The notes under the pieces were generated by a model. That model was not told the origin of the DNA. It was given only the letters and a program-made list of their open reading frames with translations, and did no database searches. From Sarcina ventriculi (GTDB taxonomy: Bacteria; Bacillota; Clostridia; Clostridiales; Clostridiaceae), in the NCBI RefSeq assembly GCF_900456775.1, contig NZ_UAUL01000013.1, forward strand, positions 1 to 62,756: 62,756 nt of DNA, given 5' to 3'. Below are positions 55,235-62,756 of the stretch, in pieces (within the stretch, counting starts at the first letter, position 1; every line of letters starts with the position of its first letter). Made by a program: the position numbers and the translations under genes.

Positions 55235-56056
55235 ATGGATAACACTATTGTTAATCAAGGATTTTATAAATTAAACAACAAAATATTGAAATTCAATATT
55301 TCTAAAAACAAAGAAGAAATATTATTTAATCATTACATAATGCAAAAAGAGAATATTCAAAGAATTAAAAATGAATTACCTAAAGGACAATTTTATCTGA
55401 CTATTAGAACCGTCTGTAATGATTTAGAAGTAACTTATGGCAAGGCTAGGCATTTAATAAACACCTTTGAAAAGCTTGATATTATCACACTTGTTAAAGC
55501 TGGGGGAAAGAACAGAACACCATCAATATATCTATATAATTCTTTCATAAATAACGACACTGTAAACAACACTGTTAATAGCACTGCTGACAACAATGTA
55601 AAACTTAGTGATATTAATACTTTAGAGAATATAAATAATACTGTTTATAACACTGTTAACGACACTGCTTACAACACATCTAAAAAAGAAATACTAAAAA
55701 GAAATATTAAAAATAATAATATATCTAAAGATATATATGTATCAAATAACATTGATACTATTAAAGAAAGATGGAACTCTTTAAATATTTCAAATATAGT
55801 TAACATAAAAGGAAAGAGATTAAAACTATTAAATGCAAGAATAAAAGAATATGGTTTAGGCTCTGTTTTTGCAGCAATAGAAAATATTAAGAAATCAGAT
55901 TTTTTAAAAGGCCAAAACAATAAAAACTGGATTATTAATTTTGATTGGTTTATACGCCCTAATAACTTCATAAAAGTTTTGGAGGGTAATTATACTAATA
56001 GAATAGCAAAAGGACAACAGAAGGTGTTACAACCTTTAGAAAGAATATATGAATGA
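55235..56056 (+). CDS. Replication initiator / replisome organiser-like protein (rep D)
   Basis: A 273-aa protein. N-terminal winged helix (TIRTVCNDLEVTYGKARHLI), then an Asn/Thr/Val repeat region (NNDTVNNTVNSTADNN; NNTVYNTVNDTAYNT), then a C-terminal DnaD-like part ending KNWIINFDWFIRPNNFIKVL-EGNY. That ending is typical of phage and plasmid replication initiators. The repeat region is built from 12-bp DNA repeats that may be the origin. It lacks the NFTQREYDY peptide of the other reps. Remnants of the same type exist in blocks A and B. Confidence 0.7.
   Translation: MDNTIVNQGFYKLNNKILKFNISKNKEEILFNHYIMQKENIQRIKNELPKGQFYLTIRTVCNDLEVTYGKARHLINTFEKLDIITLVKAGGKNRTPSIYLYNSFINNDTVNNTVNSTADNNVKLSDINTLENINNTVYNTVNDTAYNTSKKEILKRNIKNNNISKDIYVSNNIDTIKERWNSLNISNIVNIKGKRLKLLNARIKEYGLGSVFAAIENIKKSDFLKGQNNKNWIINFDWFIRPNNFIKVLEGNYTNRIAKGQQKVLQPLERIYE
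55557..55674 (+). repeat. 12-bp direct repeats inside rep D (iteron candidates)
   Basis: ACACTGTnnnC-type units start near 55557, 55569 and 55581, and again near 55638, 55650 and 55662. Two blocks of three at a 12-bp period. Confidence 0.6.
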
Positions 56057-56287
56057 TAAAAATATATATTTATATATATGTTCTATTAAAATAACTTAAA
56101 ATATTTATTATATTTTTTCTTTTATCTAAAATAATTTTTGTAGTGATATTATATTTATCACTACATATTTTTATTATTTAATTTTACTAAACTAGTTTAT
56201 TTTCAATAACTTTTTCTATTAATTTTAGAATATATCAAGCTTATAGCTACTTTATATAATCCCCCCTTTAGTATTTTTTAGAATTTT
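56057..56287. other. Downstream of rep D, no gene seen
   Basis: AT-rich; leads into the ACTGGCGCGACTTT element at 56288. Confidence 0.4.
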
Positions 56288-56353
56288 GTAAAAGTAAATC
56301 TATTGGCGCGACTTTCAAGAGAAAGGCTAAATCCTAAAACGTAGCCCCCTATA
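56288..56353 (+). repeat. ACTGGCGCGACTTT-type element, rep D copy
   Basis: GTAAAAGTAAATCTATTGGC GCGACTTT, then GGCTAAATCCTAAAACGTAG and CCCCCTAT: same order of core, stem and C-run as elsewhere. Confidence 0.55.
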
Positions 56354-56702
56354 TTCAGTTAAATCTTTTTCTTCACAAGTAATGAATCATGGTAAAATAT
56401 ATATAGTTTTGATTAAGTTTTATACACGTATTCACAATGATTTTAAATTGCATTTGATGAACCTTCTTAATTTTGAAAAAGTTTAAATCTATTCAGGTAT
56501 TAATGATTACTTGGTTAAAAAAGTTTTTATATATAATAACATCATTAATGGAATTAACTAATAATAGTTAAATACTATATAATATAGAGTTTTGCATAAA
56601 TTTTGGTGCAAAATTTTATTTATTACTTAAGTTAAATGTTTGAATTTATAGTAGATAAGGGCGATAATGATTGTATAAATATAGAGAAAGAAGGTATATT
56701 TT
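56354..56702. other. Intergenic upstream of HIT gene
   Basis: No gene found; contains the HIT gene leader and the ribosome binding site AGAAAGAAGG. Confidence 0.4.
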
Positions 56703-57152
56703 ATGAGATGTTTAATTTGTGAAAGAATTAATATGATTAAACAAGGAAATAATCCTTATTTTGTTAAAGAACTAGAAACAGGTTATGTGGTGATTGGGGA
56801 TTATCAACATTTTTATGGGTATACGTTGTTTTTATGTAAACAACATGTTACAGAACTACATAATTTATCATATGAGTTCAAAATTAAGTATCTTGAGGAA
56901 ATGAGTCTTGTAGCAGAAGCTGTTTATACTGCATTTAAGCCTGAAAAAATGAACTATGAATTATTAGGAAATGGAGATACTCATGTACATTGGCATTTAT
57001 TTCCTAGAGTCACAGGAGATACACCAATAAAAGGACCTGTATGGTGGTTGCCAAAGGAAGAGATGTGGGATGATTCTAAAAGACCAAATAATGAAGAACT
57101 TAGTTTTATGATAAATAGATTAAAAATGGAAATAGATAATTTAATGAAATAA
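56703..57152 (+). CDS. HIT family hydrolase
   Basis: 149 aa. The histidine triad is HVHWHLFPR (H94, H96, H98), in GNGDTHVHWHLFPRVTGD. The N-terminal CLIC with a later H resembles the zinc-binding version of HIT proteins. These are nucleotide hydrolases or transferases acting on dinucleoside polyphosphates or AMP-linked substrates. Since Fic proteins attach AMP and some HIT/Fhit proteins remove it, a link with the Fic protein at 25272 can be imagined but is only a guess. Confidence 0.92.
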   Translation: MRCLICERINMIKQGNNPYFVKELETGYVVIGDYQHFYGYTLFLCKQHVTELHNLSYEFKIKYLEEMSLVAEAVYTAFKPEKMNYELLGNGDTHVHWHLFPRVTGDTPIKGPVWWLPKEEMWDDSKRPNNEELSFMINRLKMEIDNLMK

Positions 57153-57587
57153 ACTTAATTAAGAAGAGAATGTGATAAGGCTACTAGTGGACATATATTT
57201 GTTACATTAGGAAAATTATTTGTTAAAGTAAGAAAAAGGAATGTATTAAAAAAATGACAATAGTATTTTATTTTGTGAAATTAAATGATTATCAGATAAG
57301 TGTATACTTTGATAAAAAATCTAAAAGTCGTGGGCAAATCCATACAAATGTACAATAAAGTGAATAATAAAGCCATTTTTCAAATTAGAAAACAGATTTT
57401 TTATAGAATGAAAGAATATGGTTTTATTGAGAAAAATAGATTATAAAAAATAGTTAGTGAAGTACATGTTTTTTAGGAAATTTTTCTTTTTATAGTTGTA
57501 TACATGTTTAAATAAGTTATATAGAGATTTTTCTCTTCACAGGTTTATACAATGGTTAAGTTATAACTTTAGATGTTCATCTCATGA
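57153..57587. other. Gene remnants, no intact gene
   Basis: A short frame near 57370-57445 reads FQIRKQIFYRMKEYGFIEKN and may be a helix-turn-helix remnant; otherwise nothing supported. Confidence 0.4.
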
Positions 57588-57794
57588 ACTTTTGAAAATA
57601 AAGAGGTAGAAGTATTTGAATTTGAAGGAAAGATATTATTTAATCCAAGACATATTGGAGAATGCTTAGGAATTTTCCAAAGTACTGTTAGTGATCACAT
57701 CTGTAGCATGAATGACAAACAAGTTATTACCTTAAAAAATTTAGATGTTGATATTATCTACTTTAGAAAATTAGCTAATAGATGTGAAATATAA
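57588..57794 (+). pseudogene. BRO-N-like antirepressor remnant
   Basis: Frame without a start reads VFEFEGKILFNPRHIGECLG, then STVSDHICSMNDKQVITLKN and a stop: the N-terminal domain of BRO/antirepressor proteins of clostridial prophages. Both ends are missing. It spans the contig junction. Confidence 0.6.
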
Positions 57795-59660
57795 TAGCAA
57801 GATACTATAAATCTGCCATACAGTCGATTTGATATGGATTTAGATACAAAAATCATAGCAAGATTATAGCAAGATTTATCTAGGCTTTTATAAATTATTT
57901 TATTACCTATCAGCGATAAAAAAGCTTGTAGTAAAAAGAGGATATATATTGTTTTTTTATTATAATAAAATATTATGGCTTTTATTTAAATCAAAATTAG
58001 AAATTCATTTAATAATTTGACCTTTTTAAATAAATTTTATTTGTATACATCTTTGAAAACCTGTAAACAAGCCATTTAAACTCCCAACTTCGGAAAATCT
58101 ACGTTTCTGAAGTTATAAGTTCTATGATTAAAAATTGTTCTTGCTTTTATAATACAATATAATATTATATTTAACAGGGAGTGTAACACTGCCCTTAATG
58201 GTTTGCTTATAATAGCTTTATTATCGTTATTTTTATTGTGAGTTTGATGATTAGTGCGAATAATCCATCAAGCTCTTTTATTTTGATACCTGTGGAAAAG
58301 AAAAAAGATTATTTTTATTTTTCAGTTCTTGAATTGAAAATAATAAATATCATTTATTGTTAATATCTATTTTAAACGATGTATACGCTTCGTAGGAAGG
58401 TTTTTAATATATTTATATAGAATATCTATTCTCTCACACAAAAACCTCTTAGAAATGATTTTAAAAGTGTTAGAATTAATTTTATAGTTTTTATTATTTT
58501 ATCTTATATTTAATTTTAATCCATTTAAAAACAGGTGTACTTTTTTGTACACCTACACTATTGTTTTCTATTACTAAATCAACGTCAGTTGATACATATA
58601 TATCTTTAGATATATTATTATTTTTAATATTTCTTTTTTAGATGTATCACTTACAGTATAATTTACAGTATCGCTTTTATATAGATAAACTAAAATTTTT
58701 TAAAAACCGAAAATTCTCCATAAATAACTCCAATAATAAGACCTTTTCAAAATCTTTTCTAAAATATTCCTCCTATTTTTTATAAAAGTTTCAGCATGTC
58801 ATAAATTTAAATAGTATTATAAACATGTATACGCCTTTTTGAGAGGTTTTAAATTCAATTAGATAATTATTCATATTAGAATAAAGTTTAAAACAGATTA
58901 AAATTGATTTTAATCTTATTTAAGTTATAAACAAAAAAGATGTAGTTTTTTACTACACCTTATCACTTTGTATACATCAATTTAAATATGTATCACTAAA
59001 ATTTTAACTATGTATTAATTTATACATTTTCTATAAATATAAACAAAGGTATTATAACAAACATGTATAAAGATTGCAGTATTTTTCAATAAAATTGACG
59101 AGAAAAGCAACACTATTATTTGTTTTTATAAATGTTTTTAATAGATTTATGCTAATAAATATCTGCATTTATCAGAATTTAGATATTATTTAATCCTCGT
59201 TTTAGCATTTTTTAGGATTTTATGAAAGAAATCTACTGGCGCGACTTTTAATATAAAAGCTTGTTTTTTAACATGTCCCCTCTATGTATATATTCAAAAT
59301 ATATTGATATCAACATTCGCTAATTTTAGCGAGATATCCAAAAAGTATATTAAATAGATAGCTTGTTATAAGCATTTTGTGATTATGGAATATTTTTGAG
59401 TTACTCTTAATAGCTGCCATAATTAATTTCACTATAAGTATTACTTTACTAGGTTTTTATTTGTAATTTTAACCAATCATAACTTTATGAAGCCTTTGAT
59501 ATAATCAATGTTTTTGCTTTATCTGTTACTATTTTTACCCCCCTTTCATGAGTTTTGGGAAATTTGCGAAAAGAAACCTACTGGAGCGACTTTTTAAATA
59601 TTAGCCTAAATTTTTAGACCTACCCCCCTACCTTTTCAAAATCCATGTTTTAAACTATTT

Positions 59661-59747
59661 TTAACTACACATAACTTTGGCAGCATAATGTGCTATACCC
59701 ATACAACCAATTAGCCACACAGCAACTCCACTCATTATTAATGGCAT
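59661..59747 (-). CDS. Membrane micropeptide (repeat of 1931-2017)
   Basis: Same gene as 1931-2017, present again because the contig wraps. Confidence 0.55.
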   Translation of the reverse strand: MPLIMSGVAVWLIGCMGIAHYAAKVMCS

Positions 59748-59766
59748 ATAATCATCTTCTTTCTTT

Positions 59767-60177
59767 CTATTCTCTATACCTTTTAATCAATACCTTTAAT
59801 TCATGTTGTATTTCCTCTTTATTACTTAGATATTTTCTGTGAACTTTCTGATGACAACTTTCACATAAAGAAATTAGATTATCTTTATCAAATCTTTTTA
59901 ACCAATTATCTTTTAATTCTTCTATGTGATGTATTGTACCTGAGTTATTCAATTCATTCTTTTCTAAGCACATAAGACATAAATTATTATCTAAACCTCT
60001 TATAATATCTCTTACCCTTAACCATTCCTTAGAACTATAAAACTTTTGTTCCTTAGTATCTTTTCTATCTTTCTTATAAATACTATGTCTAATTCCTATC
60101 TTAGCCTTACAGCTATTACAGTATCTTTCTTTAATATCTATAAGATTTCTATTGCATAATTTACAAAACTTTTTCAT
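59767..60177 (-). CDS. HNH endonuclease (repeat of 2037-2447)
   Basis: Same gene as 2037-2447, identical, present again because the contig wraps around the circle. Confidence 0.83.
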   Translation of the reverse strand: MKKFCKLCNRNLIDIKERYCNSCKAKIGIRHSIYKKDRKDTKEQKFYSSKEWLRVRDIIRGLDNNLCLMCLEKNELNNSGTIHHIEELKDNWLKRFDKDNLISLCESCHQKVHRKYLSNKEEIQHELKVLIKRYRE

Positions 60178-60369
60178 TTTTCCCCTTGTATTTTCCATAA
60201 AAAAGTTTATTATTAAAATAAACAATTTCATTTTTTGCTATAAATTCAAAAAAGCCTGTAATAAACAGGCTCTTTTTTTATACTTCAATCTTTTTATTGT
60301 TTTGTTGTTTAGGCTACAAAACACGCATTTACGTAAAAAAATAAAGAGTAACAAAATATTACTCTCTAC

Positions 60370-60793
60370 ATTTAAATATAATTATCTTTATTCTTAAACC
60401 AGAGCAACCGAGGGGCGTTATAATGGTGTCTCTTAATTTAAATACAACTATTGTTATTCTTAAACGGGCATTTATTTAGGGAATAACCAAATTATCAACG
60501 CATTTAAATACAACTATTGTTATTCTTAAACCTTATTTTATAAACTGTATAGCTTTTAGTAAGACAGCATTTAAATACAACTATTGTTATTCTTAAACAA
60601 TAAATAAAATACTAAGCTTCTAAACTTAGTATATTTAAATACAACTATTGTTATTCTTAAACGTATATGCATTATATCAATAAAATATACGTTTCGTTAT
60701 TTAAATACAACTATTGTTATTCTTAAACCCTCAGCTTTATATTGAATCATCTCAATAAGCCTTATTTAAATACAACTATTGTTATTCTTAAAC
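60370..60793 (+). CRISPR. CRISPR array (repeat of 2640-3063)
   Basis: Same seven repeats and six spacers in the same order; not an independent array. Confidence 0.9.
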
Positions 60794-60934
60794 CACAGTA
60801 AAATAGCCATTTGTATTTAAATAAATTTCTATGAATTCTTTTAAAATAGCCATTTATTAATTAAATTACCAGCTAATTTTACATTTTAAAAAATAGCCTT
60901 ATTACTATGTTTTCTAAAATTACTTGGTAAATTA

Positions 60935-61110
60935 TTAAATTATTAAATAACAATATTGTATTCTTGTACACGCCCATTAAAATGTTTTGCACAAGGCTTT
61001 TACCTATTTAATACAGGAGCGTTTGGTAGAGAGTTACTGCAAGGGACTCCTTATTTATAATAATTTGTTTTAACAGCACTTCTCACCTTTAGGCAGCTAA
61101 ATCTACCTTT
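60935..61110 (-). ncRNA. tracrRNA region (repeat of 3205-3380)
   Basis: Identical to the first copy. Confidence 0.7.
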
Positions 61111-61153
61111 ATTATAAATATAATGTAACATTTTTCCATAGGAATTGCAATAT

Positions 61154-62463
61154 TTAATATTGTTTTTTTACTTGTTCTTCTATAATTTTTTCTATATCAG
61201 GAATAGCAATATTCTTACTTGCGTTAACATCAGCATTGTCCTTATAATTACATACTGTACAAGAAAAACTTTCTTGAGTCTTTCTATTTTCTTTATCTAT
61301 ATTCCCACATTTACTACATCTTTGAGATGTATATTTAGGATTAATAAAATATACTCTTATTCCATTTTCCTCAGCTTTATACTTAATTTTTTGTTGAAGG
61401 TCATAGTAACTCCAATTTTTAAGTAAGCTTTCCTGTTGTTGTTCACTAAATCCACTTAAATCCTCCATTTGAATTAATCCTACTCTATATTTAATAGCTA
61501 CATCAACAATGTATCTAGAAACCTTATGATTATAAGTATCTCTAAAATTATTATATTTTCTTCCCATGTAATTAGCTTTTTCCATTTTAGTTTTATAGCC
61601 ATGACCTCTATTATTATCACTTGCCCACTTACTAGCAATAGATAAAGCTTTTCTTCTAGACTCTAATTTTGTCTATAATGCATAAGTTCTGTTCCATCTA
61701 TACATGTATCTTTAAAGCTCATTTTTATATATTCATATTTAGAAGCATCATATATACTTAAAGTAGCTACTTTAGATACTCCAAGATCAATTCCCATTAC
61801 TAAATTCTCATTTGTTTTAATCTCTTCTAGGTTAAAGGAAAAACTAATAGTTGCCATCCACTTTTTCTTTTTTTGATTATAGCTAATTTGCATAGCTCCT
61901 TGTTTATAACTTTTCCAACAACCTTCTAATAATACTTTTTTCACTTGAACCCAATTTAGGAAATAAAAAATTAACTCTTTTAATTCCCAATTCTTTTTGT
62001 TTAGGAAGATTAAAAAATCCTATTTCTGCACCTAATCCTTTTGGGTGTTTCGATAATGTTATAAGCATTATTATGTATAATTATTGGATTAGTTCTTTTA
62101 AAAGTAGTTAGAGATACATTTCCCTTTAAAAGTCCTGCTTTTTTATCATTTTTATATCTATTAACTACAAATTGCCTTGTCTGTGCAACGTTATTTGATA
62201 AAGCTCCAGGCATATATTCATTCATTCTATTCTCTATCCATGCCGCAAAACTTTTACCATATAATTTCTTATCATCACTTCTTGGCAAATCAGTTTCTTT
62301 AATTATAAAGTTTTGCATATCATTCTCATACATATAGCTTATAGCTCTATTACACGCTAAATAACTAATATTGCAAATCCCTCAATTCTTTATAAAAGTC
62401 TACTTCTTTAAGTATATGTTTACTACTATATTCAATCGCAACTTGTACACATTTTGTTGTCAT
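61154..62463 (-). pseudogene. cas12f: cas12f, repeat copy with contig-end indels
   Basis: Same gene as 3424-4737. A lost T near 61670, two lost bases near 61915, an extra G near 62043 and further small indels beyond 62360 break the frame into pieces (61154-61585, 61663-61944, 62010-62333). Their number rises toward the end of the contig, so I take them as consensus errors. Confidence 0.85.
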
Positions 62464-62756
62464 TCTATACACACTCCATAATAAAAAATAATATTATTAT
62501 AAAAGTTTCTACAAATTCTAACTATAATCCTTTAAATATTTAAAATATAAATAACTAAATTGAAATTATAAGACAACCTAATAACATTAAATTTTATATT
62601 TTTTAATACACATAAAGACATTAAAAACATAACATAATACTAATTGTGTTTACTTTTCTAAACTCTCACAAACATATATAATAATGCATGTTAGAAGCTG
62701 TTTTAAAATATAAAACTAACATAGGCTCAATATGTTACTTTTAATAGATTTTAAAA

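Larger units (their letters stand above)
57727..62756. repeat. Terminal redundancy of a circular plasmid (right copy)
   Basis: Second copy of bases 1-5032. It repeats the HNH gene, CRISPR array, tracrRNA region and cas12f. Its last kilobase has many 1-2 base indels, which split cas12f into pieces. These are most simply consensus errors at the contig end and not a second, mutated locus. Confidence 0.93.

Noticed and set aside
61154-62463. Second, mutated cas12f pseudogene
   Set aside because: It is the wrapped end of the contig; indels increase toward the end, so sequencing error is the simpler cause.
1-62756. Conjugation (tcp-like) or relaxase genes, ParM/ParA partition, known clostridial toxins
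   Set aside because: Looked for characteristic motifs in all long frames; none seen.
1-62756. tRNA or rRNA genes
   Set aside because: No CCA-type cloverleaf or rRNA-like GC-rich stretch was seen.

Overview
This window is very AT-rich, encodes clostridial-type proteins, has no chromosomal housekeeping or rRNA/tRNA genes, and carries several plasmid replication modules. It reads as one complete plasmid of about 57.7 kb from a Clostridium (C. perfringens-like; I am sure only of the genus). Bases 57727-62756 repeat bases 1-5032, so the contig runs past its own start. The molecule is circular, and the extra indels near both ends look like low-quality consensus.

Layout. 1-2450: a gene-poor block, a micro-membrane peptide and an HNH gene (block A). 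2456-4894: a 2.4 kb type V-F (Cas12f) CRISPR cassette with array, tracrRNA region and a 437-aa effector, without cas1/cas2. 4895-7954: tyrosine recombinase, small genes and an antisense-RNA-controlled rep (rep A). 7999-8850: Rpn nuclease. 9034-21188: two inverted copies of [serine recombinase fragment + IS6-family element] enclose an L-arabinose operon (araA-araB-araD-transaldolase-split transketolase), a divergent sugar porter and an AraC regulator. 21399-23243: an unrecognised two-gene operon. 23526-25043: a second rep class. 25272-28972: Fic, a DUF4160/DUF2442 pair, a membrane-anchored HNH and gene remnants. 29652-34590: block B, a diverged second copy of block A including rep B but lacking the CRISPR cassette. 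34716-39546: GT39-type membrane glycosyltransferase, a secreted SH3/LprI-like protein and a second exported protein. 39834-42391: small plasmid genes, several broken. 42614-44988: remains of a bacteriocin-type processing/immunity cluster. 45132-47486: third rep (same class as the second, inverted). 48157-54997: sugar transporters with LacI-type/cre sites among decayed genes. 55235-57152: a fourth type of rep with internal 12-bp repeats, and a HIT protein.

The plasmid therefore looks like a multi-replicon mosaic built by fusion, duplication and IS6 activity. It offers the host pentose/sugar uptake and catabolism, surface proteins and a compact RNA-guided nuclease. I found no conjugation apparatus, relaxase, ParA/ParM or known toxin gene.

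The most interesting signals are: (1) the Cas12f locus, including a spacer whose first 13 bases match the cas12f gene itself next to a T-rich PAM-like sequence; (2) two otherwise identical antisense-RNA replication controls that differ only in the 14-nt loop; (3) a family of small hydrophobic peptides and HNH/membrane-peptide pairs; (4) a repeated ACTGGCGCGACTTT-centred element that may be an origin or nick site.
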